From an uncultured Oscillospiraceae bacterium (GTDB taxonomy: Bacteria > Bacillota > Clostridia > Oscillospirales > Oscillospiraceae): a stretch of 10,292 bases of DNA. The stretch is taken from assembly GCA_910584805.1 (NCBI GenBank), contig CAJUCB010000067.1, forward strand, positions 1-10,292, read 5' to 3'. Positions 1 to 6,429 of this stretch are shown here, in pieces. The notes below the pieces were generated by a model. That model ran no database searches. It saw only the letters and a list, made by a program, of their open reading frames with translations, and had not been told where the DNA came from. How positions within the stretch are numbered: the first letter of the stretch is position 1; each line of letters starts with the position of its first letter. The position numbers and the translations under genes were made by a program.

Positions 1-154
1 AGATGGCGTAGCCATAGGGGCGGTAGATGAACATGCCCTTGATGGAGGAGTAGTCGATGAGCTCTGCCTTTTTGCACACGTCGGTGTACCACTGGGCAAA
101 GTCCTGCTCCATGTCGGTGATCTGTTCCACTTTCTTTTTGTTGTCCTTAGCCAT
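1..154 (-). CDS. proS: Prolyl-tRNA synthetase, N-terminal fragment (archaeal/eukaryotic-type ProRS)
   Basis: This enzyme charges tRNA-Pro with proline in the cytoplasm. Only the first 51 codons are in the window; the gene runs off the left edge. The protein opens MAKDNKKKVEQITDMEQDFA and goes on through QWYTDVCKKAELIDYSS to a piece reading FIYRPYGYAI. Together these match the N-terminus of the shorter archaeal/eukaryotic-type ProRS that many Clostridia use in place of the long E. coli type. The ATG start is preceded by AAGGATGAAGGAC, which supplies a Shine-Dalgarno close to the start, and by a strong promoter about 65 bases upstream. The upstream leader is only about 55-60 bases, too short for a T-box, so tRNA-dependent leader control is unlikely. 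The catalytic domain lies outside the window, so the assignment rests on the N-terminal motif alone. Confidence 0.88.
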   Translation of the reverse strand, partial: MAKDNKKKVEQITDMEQDFAQWYTDVCKKAELIDYSSIKGMFIYRPYGYAI

Positions 155-219
155 AGTCCTTCATCCTTTATTCAGTCAGTTTCAAACGCCCAGGGGCGGC
201 GGTGGTCATAGGTAAATCT

Positions 220-248
220 ATTGTATGTCCCCAGGGAGAAATTGTCAA
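220..248 (-). promoter_or_regulatory. Sigma-A promoter of proS
   Basis: On the minus strand TTGACA (243-248) is followed by exactly 17 bases and then TACAAT (220-225), one base from the full consensus in the -10 box. Transcription should start near position 212, giving a leader of about 58 bases before the proS ATG. The rest of the gap between proS and the 73-aa gene (155-315) holds no ORF with a ribosome binding site. It contains a weak GC stem (CGCC/GGCG around 188-197) without a U tract, which I do not call as an attenuator. Confidence 0.85.
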
Positions 249-315
249 GCCTGCATCAGGGCCCTTCTGCACAGCCAAGGCCAACCCCGCAGGGCTGCAA
301 ACGCCCCGGCCAAAC

Positions 316-537
316 CTACCACTTCTCCCCCACCAGCCCCATCAGCTCCCGTTCCCCGGCGATGTCGCTGGGGTAGGGGTAGCGTTTGGCGCAGGTTTCA
401 AAGCGCTTTTGGGCATCCGCCGCCGCCCCGCCGTCCCCAGCCGCCAAATAACCGACAACGGCGGTGACCCCCAGGTTCAGGGCCACCGCCAGGACATAGC
501 CGGGCCGCACCCGTCTGTTCTTTCTTGATTTCTCCAT
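316..537 (-). CDS. Small single-pass membrane protein of unknown function (73 aa)
   Basis: I do not recognise a family. The start is taken at ATG 537 because AAAGGAGAG lies at proper distance upstream; longer readings in this frame only reuse the peptidase tail in another frame. The N-terminus is basic (MEKSRKNRRVRPG), followed by one hydrophobic helix at about residues 13-34 (GYVLAVALNLGVTAVVGYLA). A roughly 40-residue polar C-terminal part has one cysteine (Cys49) and the segment KRYPYPSDIAGERELMG. The positive-inside rule suggests that the C-terminal part faces outward. The gene follows the peptidase gene after a strong terminator, and only about 20 bases separate the terminator from the ATG. 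Expression therefore probably depends on readthrough from the secA-peptidase operon or on a promoter inside the peptidase gene. It could be a membrane partner of the wall peptidase, but that is only inferred from position. Confidence 0.6.
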   Translation of the reverse strand: MEKSRKNRRVRPGYVLAVALNLGVTAVVGYLAAGDGGAAADAQKRFETCAKRYPYPSDIAGERELMGLVGEKW

Positions 538-560
538 CCCTCTCTCCTTTCCAGGCTTTG

Positions 561-599
561 AAAAACGGACCGGATCGCCGAGGCGCCGGTCCGTTTTTT
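561..599 (-). terminator. Bidirectional-looking intrinsic terminator of the secA-peptidase operon
   Basis: The arms ACGGACCGG (565-573) and CCGGTCCGT (586-594) are perfectly complementary. They enclose a smaller CGCC/GGCG stem (576-579, 582-585), and A and T runs flank both sides (AAAAA at 561-565, TTTTTT at 594-599). On the minus strand it sits 2 bases after the stop of the M23 peptidase gene and ends in a U run, so it should end the operon. It lies directly upstream of the 73-aa gene. Confidence 0.88.
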
Positions 600-601
600 C
601 T

Positions 602-2401
602 TCACTCCGTGGTGCTGCCCCCTCCGGTGCCAGTCCCGGTGCCGGGGGCTGCCGGAGGCTCCTCCGGGGGTGGGCCGTCGCCGCCGGGCTCTTCCGGCGC
701 CGGGGGCTCCTCCGGCTTGGGCTCCTGGGGCGGGACACTGGGGTCCTCCGGCGGGAGGGGCTGCTCCGGGGGCTGCTGGCCCTCATCCTCCGGGGGGAGG
801 TCCCCCTCATCGGGGTTCTCCGGGTTTTCCGGGTCCTCCTCCGGGAGCTCCTCCTCTACCTGGGTCCGGGCGGGGGCGTTGTTCTCCCCGGGGAGGTAGA
901 GCAGGGGGTCAATGGGGCTGTTGTCATAGCGCAGCTCAAAGTGGCAGTGGGGGCCGGTGGAACGGCCGGTGGACCCCACGGCGGCGATGATCTGCCCCTG
1001 GGTGACGCTCTGTCCCACGGTGACCAGCAGCTTGGAGCAGTGGCCATAGTAGCTGAAAAAGCCGTTGTCGTGGCGGAGGATCACCAGGTTGCCATAGCTC
1101 CCCTGCTCCCCGGCAAAGACCACCTGGCCGTCGGCCCCGGCGGCAATGGCGGTGCCCATGGGGGCGGCGATGTCCACCCCCTGGTGGAAGTTGGTTTCAC
1201 CGAAGAGAAAGCGGTAGCCGTAGTCCGAGGACACCCGCCCCTGGACAGGCCAGAGGAACAGGCAGCCCTCCGGCAGGGGCTTGGTGCCGATGGCCACAAT
1301 CAGGGGGGTGCTCTCCCCCAGGCGCACAGCGCTCAGGTCCGTGCTGCTCAGGGGCACGCCGCAGCGGCGCACGGTGCGGGTGAGCACCGTCTCCATTCCG
1401 GCGGTGCCCTCCTGGACGATACGCTGTTGGCCCCGGAACATGGTGGGGTCGTCCTCATAGAGGCGCTCCGGGGTGGCGTCCCGGGTGATGGCCTGCTCCT
1501 CCACGGTGGTGGTCACCAGCAGGGGGCAGACCTGCTCCACCGTCAGCACCGTCCCCGGTTCCAGGGGGGTGCCTGTGGCGTTGAGCAGCAGCAGGCGCAG
1601 GTCCGCCAGCTGGTCCTCACTGAGCTCCAAGTCCTCCGGCAGGCCGAAGCCCCCGCCCTCCCCAGGGCTCAGGTCGATGGCCCCCAGGACCTGGTCGGGG
1701 TTCAGCTCCTGCAGGCGCTCGCTGGTCATGGCGAAGCGCTCTAGGAGCTCCTCCACGGTATCCCCTGGCTGGGCGGTGTAGAGGAAGAGCCGGGGGGCCT
1801 CCTGGATCAGCCGGGACACCAGCTCCCCGGTCTCCAAGGTCTCCATATCCGCCGGTAAGTACTCATAGGCCAGGCTCAGCTGGTTTTCAAACTGGACGGA
1901 GAGGCTATTGGCCGTGGTGTACACGTCCTTCACCTGCTTCAAGGCCTCATAAATGGTGTCGGCACTTCTGGCCGCCCCCACCAGCATCCCGTCCACCCGG
2001 AGGGTGTACACATGCTCCAGCTGGGGGATGGCTTCCAGCAGGGCGTCGGTGACTTGATGGACCTCCGCCACCTGGTTTTTGGGGGCCAGGGTGGTGCTCA
2101 GGGTGACAGCCTGGTCCCAGCCATGGCTGTCCGCCTGCTCCCCCAAAATCTCCTTGGCCTGGGCCTGGGCCTGGATCAGGGCCTGGTGGTAGGTCCCCTC
2201 CTCCTGGAAGTAGGCCAGGGTCTGGCCTTGGACACTGGCGGCGTAGCACAGGGCGTAGGCATTGCTCACCTGCGCCCCGGCGGCGATCATGCCCCCTGCC
2301 AGCAGCAGGGCCGTGGCGGAGAGCAGGGGATTGCCGGGGCCTTGCAGGCCCCCTTCCCAGCGAAGCTGCTTTCTTTTGCGCTTTTTCTTGGCTTTACTCA
2401 T
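602..2401 (-). CDS. Membrane-anchored LysM-G5-M23 metallopeptidase (peptidoglycan hydrolase)
   Basis: This is a predicted zinc endopeptidase that cuts peptide cross-links of peptidoglycan outside the membrane. The 599-aa product has a very basic N-terminus (MSKAKKKRKRKQ) and one membrane helix at about 26-46. A roughly 150-residue extracytoplasmic region follows, then a LysM wall-binding domain (about 208-240, YTAQPGDTVEELL) and a G5 domain (about 293-373). The M23 domain spans about 380-503. The M23 residues are all present: HQGVD with His406 and Asp410, His454 in YYGHC, and His485 and His487 in GPHCHFE. The enzyme is therefore predicted to be active, unlike degenerate M23 proteins. The last roughly 90 residues (about 508-599) form a Pro/Glu-rich low-complexity tail ending in Gly/Thr repeats. 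The ATG is preceded by AAGGAGG 10 bases upstream. It is the fourth gene of the secA cluster and is followed by a terminator. A role in growth or in sporulation is equally possible. Confidence 0.92.
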   Translation of the reverse strand: MSKAKKKRKRKQLRWEGGLQGPGNPLLSATALLLAGGMIAAGAQVSNAYALCYAASVQGQTLAYFQEEGTYHQALIQAQAQAKEILGEQADSHGWDQAVTLSTTLAPKNQVAEVHQVTDALLEAIPQLEHVYTLRVDGMLVGAARSADTIYEALKQVKDVYTTANSLSVQFENQLSLAYEYLPADMETLETGELVSRLIQEAPRLFLYTAQPGDTVEELLERFAMTSERLQELNPDQVLGAIDLSPGEGGGFGLPEDLELSEDQLADLRLLLLNATGTPLEPGTVLTVEQVCPLLVTTTVEEQAITRDATPERLYEDDPTMFRGQQRIVQEGTAGMETVLTRTVRRCGVPLSSTDLSAVRLGESTPLIVAIGTKPLPEGCLFLWPVQGRVSSDYGYRFLFGETNFHQGVDIAAPMGTAIAAGADGQVVFAGEQGSYGNLVILRHDNGFFSYYGHCSKLLVTVGQSVTQGQIIAAVGSTGRSTGPHCHFELRYDNSPIDPLLYLPGENNAPARTQVEEELPEEDPENPENPDEGDLPPEDEGQQPPEQPLPPEDPSVPPQEPKPEEPPAPEEPGGDGPPPEEPPAAPGTGTGTGGGSTTE

Positions 2402-2431
2402 GGGGTATCCGCCTCCTTGCGGGGTCTGGGG

Positions 2432-2560
2432 TCAATGGGGTTCGTTGTTGTGTTTGGGGGCATACAATGGGGTGCCGGCGTGCCGGCTGGGGAACAGGTA
2501 GCAAAGAAAGCCCCAGAGCTTATAGAACAATCGCCATAGCTTGGAAAGGATCCGGCCCAT
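2432..2560 (-). CDS. Candidate small protein of 42 aa, aromatic and amphipathic, unknown function
   Basis: I recognise no family. The ORF starts at ATG 2560 and encodes MGRILSKLWRLFYKLWGFLC, then YLFPSRHAGTPLYAPKHNNE and a final PH before TGA. The N-terminal half alternates Leu/Trp/Phe/Tyr with Lys/Arg, as in a membrane-surface or membrane-inserting helix (about residues 4-23). The polar C-terminal half is rich in Pro, His and Asn. Support for translation is the ribosome binding site AGGAGGAG at 2568-2575, 7 bases from the ATG and overlapping the pgeF stop codon. The peptidase gene starts 30 bases after this stop with its own binding site. The ORF thus fills an otherwise unexplained gap of about 170 bases between pgeF and the peptidase gene. 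The position suggests co-transcription with secA. It is not simply a leader peptide, as no hairpin or attenuator is evident after it. Confidence 0.6.
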   Translation of the reverse strand: MGRILSKLWRLFYKLWGFLCYLFPSRHAGTPLYAPKHNNEPH

Positions 2561-2573
2561 TGCTTCTCTCCTC

Positions 2574-3392
2574 CTAGTTTAGTTGGATCATAGCCGCGTG
2601 GTTGCCCCGCTGCTCCCCCATTTTCCGGTGGGACCAGTACAGCTCTGGGTGGCAGGCGGTACACAGGGGCAGGGTGGAGATGTTCTCCTCCCGGAGCCCC
2701 CCTTCCAGCAGCTCCCAGCGGATGATGCCCTTCAAGTCCACGGCGAACTTGCCCGGCCGCTCCACCTTGGGGATGATGTAGGGGGCGGCCCCCTGGCCCA
2801 GCTGGGCGGTGAGGGCGGTGGGCACGTCGGCGTGGGTCTCGAAGCAGCAGGGCCCGATGCCGGGGCCGATGGCCGCCAGGATATCCCCTGGACGGCAGCC
2901 GTACTCCGCCACCATCTTCCCCGCCGCCTTTTGGGCAATGGCCAGGGCGGTGCCCCGCCAGCCGGAGTGTACCGCCGCGATCACCCGCTTTTGGGGGTCG
3001 TAGAGCAGCACCGGTATACAGTCGGCGTAAAAGATGGTGAGGCACAGCCCCGGGGTATCGGTGATGAGGCCGTCGGCGTCCACCTCAATGGGGGCCAGGG
3101 GGTCGGGGAGGATATCCCCGGGGCCTACGGGGCGGATGTAGTCCTCATGGACCTGGTGGGTCATCACCAGCTTGTTGACATCTGTGCCCAGGGCGGTACA
3201 CATCCTGTGGTAGTTCTCCCGGACGGCGGCGGGGTTGTCTCCCCGGGAAAGGCTGATGTTCAGGCTGTCCCAAGGGGGGGCGCTGACGCCGCCCAGGCGG
3301 GCGGCGAAGCCGTGGGCGACGCCGCCGGCTTCGGTGAAGGGGTTGGCGGTGTGGAACACCACATCGTTGACGCTTTGCTTGGTAAAGGGCAT
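2574..3392 (-). CDS. pgeF: PgeF/YfiH/YlmD-family protein (purine nucleoside phosphorylase, former 'laccase domain' protein)
   Basis: This 272-aa cytoplasmic protein has the full length and motifs of the DUF152/YfiH family. They are MTHQVH (His79), FYADCIPVLLYD (Cys125), AAVHSGWRGT (His142) and GPGIGPCCFE (residues 177-185). His79, Cys125 and His142 are the conserved zinc/active-site triad. Members of the family have been shown to phosphorolyse or deaminate purine nucleosides (adenosine, inosine, methylthioadenosine); the older annotation 'polyphenol oxidase' is common in databases. The C-terminus carries the typical CTACHPELYWSHR segment. AGGAGG lies 4 bases before the ATG, only 12 bases after the secA stop, so the two are co-transcribed. 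Its stop codon overlaps the ribosome binding site of the 42-aa ORF. Confidence 0.93.
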   Translation of the reverse strand: MPFTKQSVNDVVFHTANPFTEAGGVAHGFAARLGGVSAPPWDSLNISLSRGDNPAAVRENYHRMCTALGTDVNKLVMTHQVHEDYIRPVGPGDILPDPLAPIEVDADGLITDTPGLCLTIFYADCIPVLLYDPQKRVIAAVHSGWRGTALAIAQKAAGKMVAEYGCRPGDILAAIGPGIGPCCFETHADVPTALTAQLGQGAAPYIIPKVERPGKFAVDLKGIIRWELLEGGLREENISTLPLCTACHPELYWSHRKMGEQRGNHAAMIQLN

Positions 3393-3404
3393 GGGTCCTC
3401 CTAA

Positions 3405-6155
3405 TTACTGTGCCGCTTTATCTTTCAGGTAGCAGCACTTCTTGTATTTCTTCCCGCTGCCACAGGGGCAGGGGTCGTTGGGGCCGATTTTGATAGCTTT
3501 GCGCACGGGCTCTTTCTTCAAGCTCTCGTCGCTGCCGCTGGACTGGCCGGTGATTTTGGCCACCCGCTCCCGCTTTACCTCGTCGGTCTGGACCCGGGCG
3601 GCGATGATCCGGCGGATGGTCTCCTCCTGGATGGCCTGGATCATGCCCTCGAACATCTCGAAGCCTTCTTTTTTGTAGGCGTCCACAGGGTTGGTCTGGG
3701 CATAGGCCCGGAGGACAATGCCTTTTTTCAGCTCCTCCATGGCGTCGATGTGGTCCATCCAGTATTCGTCCACCACCCGGAGCATCATAACCCGTTCCAG
3801 CTCCCGCATGAGCTCGGCGCCCAGGGCGTCCTCTTTGGCCTGGTAGGTGGCCATGGCGGCCTCCTGCACCTTTTCGATGAGCTGGCGGGCGCTGTAGCTT
3901 TGCAGCTGGCCGTCGGTGAGGGCCATTTCCTCGGCGGGGAAGAAGAGGCCTTGGAAGGGCTCAATGGCAGGCTGGAAGCTCTCGGCGGTGAAGTGCTTGG
4001 CCTCCCCCAGGTGGCCCTGGATGGAGGATTCGATCCAGCGGTGGATCATGTTGTGGACAGAGGGGCCTACGTCCTCCCCGTCCAGCACCTGGCGGCGCTG
4101 TTTGTAGATGACCTCACGCTGGACGTTCATCACGTCGTCGTATTCCAGGGTGTTCTTCCGGGCCTGGAAGTTCTTGGACTCCACCTTCTTCTGGGCGTTC
4201 TCAATGGCCCCGGAGAGGAGCTTGGCGTCGATGGGGGTATCGTCGTCGATTTTGAGGGTCTCCATGATGTTCTGCATCCGCTCGGAGCCGAACAGGCGCA
4301 TGATGTCGTCCTCCATGGACAGGTAGAAGCGGCTCTCGCCGGGGTCCCCCTGGCGGCCGGAACGGCCCCGGAGCTGGTTGTCGATGCGGCGGGATTCGTG
4401 GCGCTCGGTGCCCAGGATGAACAGGCCCCCGGCCTCCCGGACCTTGTCGGCCTCGGGGGCCAGCTGCTCCTTATACTTGGCCTCCGCCTGGGAGAACAGC
4501 TTCCGGGCGTCCAAAATCTCCTGGTTGTCTGTCTCGGCAAAGCCGGTGGCCTCGGCAATGAGCTCCTCTGTGAGGCCCGCTTTCCGCAGGTCGTTTTTGG
4601 CCAAATACTCCGCGTTGCCCCCCAGCATAATGTCCGTGCCACGGCCGGCCATGTTGGTGGCCACGGTGACGGCCCCGAACTTGCCTGCCTGGGCCACGAT
4701 TTCCGCTTCCTTCTCGTGGTTCTTGGCGTTCAAGACATTGTGCTTGATGCCCTGGCGGGTGAGGAGCTTGGAGAGGATCTCGGACTTCTCAATGGAGGTG
4801 GTACCGGCCAGGACCGGCTGTCCCTTCTCGTGGCATTCCGCAATCTGTTGGACGATGGCGTTGTACTTGCCCTTGGTGTTTTTGTACACCTCGTCGGGGT
4901 GGTCCGTCCGGGCCAGGGGCCGGTTGGTGGGGACCTCCACGATGTCCAGCTGATAGGTGGCGTTGAACTCCTCCTCCTCGGTGCGGGCGGTACCGGTCAT
5001 ACCGGAGAGTTTTTTGTACAGGCGGAAGTAGTTCTGGAAGGTGATGGTGGCCAGGGTTTTGGACTCCCGGGCCACCGTGACCTTTTCCTTGGCCTCAATG
5101 GCCTGGTGGAGGCCGTCGTTATAGCGGCGGCCGTACATGAGGCGGCCGGTGAACTCGTCCACAATGATGACCTCGCCGTCCTTGACCACATAGTCGATGT
5201 CCCGCTTCATCAGCCCCCGGGCCCGGATGGCCTGGTTGATGTGGTGGGAGAGGGTGGAGTTCTCCGGGTCGGAGAGGTTTTCCACGTTGAAGGTCTTTTC
5301 CGCCTTGGCGATGCCCCGGGCGGTGAGGGTGACGGCCCGGGCCTTCTCGTTGACCACGTAGTCCGCGTCGATGTCCTCGTCCTCCTCCTCCTTGTCGTCC
5401 ACAGTGGCCACGGTGAGGCCCTTGAGGGAGGCGGCGAAGTTGTCCGCCAGGGTGTACAATTGGGTGGACTGGTCCCCCATGCCGGAGATAATCAGGGGGG
5501 TACGGGCCTCGTCGATGAGGATGGAGTCCACCTCGTCCACAATGGCGAAGGTGTGGCCCCGCTGCATCAGCTCGGCCTTATAGATGGCCATATTGTCCCG
5601 GAGGTAGTCGAAGCCGAATTCGTTGTTGGTGCCGTAGGTGATGTCGGCGTTGTAGGCGTCCTGCTTGCCCTTGGGGTCGATGCCGTGGATCACCAGGCCT
5701 ACGGTGAGGCCCAGGAAGCGGTAGACCTTGCCCATCCAGTCGCTGTCGCGCTTGGCCAGGTAGTCGTTGACGGTGACGATATGTACCCCTTCCCCGGACA
5801 GGGCGTTGAGGTAGGCGGGGAGGGTGGCCACCAGGGTCTTGCCTTCACCGGTTTTCATCTCCGCGATGCGGCCCTGGTGGAGGATGATGCCGCCCATGAG
5901 CTGCACCCGGTAGGGCCGCAGGCCCAGGACTCGGTCGGCAGCCTCCCGGCAGGTGGCAAAGGCCTCGGGGAGGAGCTGGTCCAAGCTCTCGCCCTTCTGG
6001 TAGCGGGCTTTCAGCTCCGGGGTTTTGGCCTGGAGCTGGGCATCGGTGAGGGCCTTGTAGCTCTCCTCCAAGGCCTCAATTTTCTGTACGATCGGCTCAA
6101 GGCGCTTGATCTCCTTGGCCATATTGGTGCCAAATAATTTGTTTAAGAAACCCAT
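3405..6155 (-). CDS. secA: Preprotein translocase ATPase SecA
   Basis: SecA is the ATPase motor that drives unfolded preproteins through SecYEG. The 916-aa product is complete. It has Walker A TGEGKT (102-107), Walker B DEVDS (207-211), the preprotein cross-linking region (about 230-375) and the NBD2 motif NMAGRGTDIM (501-510). RGRSGRQGDPGESRF (596-610), the helical scaffold/two-helix finger and a C-terminal SEC-C zinc motif (Cys896, Cys898, Cys907, Cys908) follow. A flexible linker ends in KKEPVRKAIKIGPND. It is longer than the 841-aa B. subtilis SecA mainly because of an insert of about 60 residues in NBD2 (about 515-576) and an acidic stretch at 254-264. From memory such an NBD2 insert occurs in other Clostridia. 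The ATG at 6155 has AAAGGAAG 8 bases upstream; an in-frame Met12 lacks a good site. It is the first gene of the operon. Confidence 0.98.
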   Translation of the reverse strand: MGFLNKLFGTNMAKEIKRLEPIVQKIEALEESYKALTDAQLQAKTPELKARYQKGESLDQLLPEAFATCREAADRVLGLRPYRVQLMGGIILHQGRIAEMKTGEGKTLVATLPAYLNALSGEGVHIVTVNDYLAKRDSDWMGKVYRFLGLTVGLVIHGIDPKGKQDAYNADITYGTNNEFGFDYLRDNMAIYKAELMQRGHTFAIVDEVDSILIDEARTPLIISGMGDQSTQLYTLADNFAASLKGLTVATVDDKEEEDEDIDADYVVNEKARAVTLTARGIAKAEKTFNVENLSDPENSTLSHHINQAIRARGLMKRDIDYVVKDGEVIIVDEFTGRLMYGRRYNDGLHQAIEAKEKVTVARESKTLATITFQNYFRLYKKLSGMTGTARTEEEEFNATYQLDIVEVPTNRPLARTDHPDEVYKNTKGKYNAIVQQIAECHEKGQPVLAGTTSIEKSEILSKLLTRQGIKHNVLNAKNHEKEAEIVAQAGKFGAVTVATNMAGRGTDIMLGGNAEYLAKNDLRKAGLTEELIAEATGFAETDNQEILDARKLFSQAEAKYKEQLAPEADKVREAGGLFILGTERHESRRIDNQLRGRSGRQGDPGESRFYLSMEDDIMRLFGSERMQNIMETLKIDDDTPIDAKLLSGAIENAQKKVESKNFQARKNTLEYDDVMNVQREVIYKQRRQVLDGEDVGPSVHNMIHRWIESSIQGHLGEAKHFTAESFQPAIEPFQGLFFPAEEMALTDGQLQSYSARQLIEKVQEAAMATYQAKEDALGAELMRELERVMMLRVVDEYWMDHIDAMEELKKGIVLRAYAQTNPVDAYKKEGFEMFEGMIQAIQEETIRRIIAARVQTDEVKRERVAKITGQSSGSDESLKKEPVRKAIKIGPNDPCPCGSGKKYKKCCYLKDKAAQ

Positions 6156-6182
6156 GGTTGTTTCTTCCTTTCAACGTATCCA

Positions 6183-6196
6183 CGTGCAAAAGCACG
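6183..6196 (-). promoter_or_regulatory. Small hairpin in the secA 5' leader
   Basis: A perfect 5-bp stem CGTGC/GCACG with a 4-base loop (UUUU in the minus-strand RNA) lies between the inferred secA transcription start (about 6211) and the ribosome binding site. There is no U run after it, so it is not a terminator. It could stabilise the message or be chance; I see no resemblance to the SecM arrest system. Confidence 0.3.
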
Positions 6197-6199
6197 GAG

Positions 6200-6333
6200 T
6201 TTTCCACAATTCAGATTATTATAGCATGGTTCCGCGTAAGAAAAAAGAAAAAAACTATGAACATGTGGAAAAAATATTACCTTTTTCGCTCGTGTGAGGT
6301 AGGTTTGGGGGATGGGAGGGGTAGTTTTCCACA
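6200..6333. repeat. Three identical TTTTCCACA nonamers (DnaA-box-like) around the secA promoter
   Basis: Exact TTTTCCACA occurs at 6200-6208 (plus), 6264-6272 (minus, read as TGTGGAAAA) and 6325-6333 (plus). Starts are 64 and 61 bases apart, close to six helical turns each. The nonamer differs at one position from the DnaA box TTATCCACA and fits the relaxed form TTWTNCACA. Two copies share the longer core AGTTTTCCACA. The first lies just downstream of the inferred secA start point, the second upstream of its -35, and the third 16 bases upstream of the acyl-CoA synthetase -35. Binding by DnaA is inferred, not shown. The AT-rich base composition of this gap raises the chance level. Confidence 0.45.
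6218..6246 (-). promoter_or_regulatory. secA promoter with extended -10
   Basis: On the minus strand TGCTATAAT (6218-6226) is a perfect -10 with the TGn extension. The -35 position (about 6241-6246) reads TTTTTT, which is poor, but the extended -10 and a T/A-rich upstream tract (6241-6280, UP-element-like) can compensate. Transcription would start near 6211, leaving a leader of about 55 bases. Confidence 0.72.
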
Positions 6334-6349
6334 GGTTTGCGGGGCGTGC

Positions 6350-6378
6350 TTGATATTCTATCAAAATCTTGTTACAAT
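6350..6378 (+). promoter_or_regulatory. Sigma-A promoter of the acyl-CoA synthetase gene
   Basis: TTGATA (6350-6355), a 17-base spacer and TACAAT (6373-6378) form a near-consensus promoter. Transcription should start near 6385, about 45 bases before the ATG. The gap 6156-6429 holds this promoter, the secA promoter and the nonamers described separately; I see no gene in it. Confidence 0.82.
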
Positions 6379-6386
6379 ATTGTTAC
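6350..6386. promoter_or_regulatory. Operator-like inverted and direct repeats in the acyl-CoA synthetase promoter
   Basis: TTGATA-TTC-TATCAA (6350-6364) is a perfect 6-bp inverted repeat centred on the -35 box. ACAATATTGT (6374-6383) is a perfect palindrome over the -10 box. TTGTTAC also repeats directly at 6369 and 6380, exactly 11 bases apart. Such symmetry over promoter elements is what a repressor site looks like. I cannot match it to a named regulator, and AT-rich promoters produce short palindromes by chance. Confidence 0.35.
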
Positions 6387-6429
6387 CTTATTACCATTGA
6401 ATGGACACACCACAAAAGGGAGGTGCCAC

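Noticed and set aside
155..215. T-box or attenuator in front of proS
   Set aside because: The inferred leader is about 58 bases with only a 4-bp stem and no U run, far too short for a T-box.
525..899. Ser/Gly-rich plus-strand frame over the terminator and peptidase tail
   Set aside because: It is the reverse reading of the Pro/Glu repeat region, and the frame crosses a strong terminator.
941..1744. Open frame of 267 codons antisense to the M23 peptidase
   Set aside because: Low-complexity His/Ala/Gly-rich shadow of a well-supported gene; no domain and no fitting start signal.
2583..3404. Open frame of 273 codons antisense to pgeF
   Set aside because: Same length and phase as pgeF on the other strand; no motifs. 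A typical high-GC mirror ORF.
3750..6137. Open frame of 795 codons antisense to secA
   Set aside because: It mirrors secA codon positions in GC-rich DNA, is rich in Val/Gly/Leu/His without any domain, and has no ribosome binding site that fits. The secA frame is certain.
6301..6323. G-rich run that might form a G-quadruplex
   Set aside because: Only three tracts of three or more Gs are present, so only a weak two-layer form is possible. I see nothing linking it to a promoter element.
6337..6429. N-terminal extension of the acyl-CoA synthetase by 31 codons
   Set aside because: It would run through the promoter and the inferred transcription start. The ATG at 6430 has a strong ribosome binding site and begins the family-like sequence.
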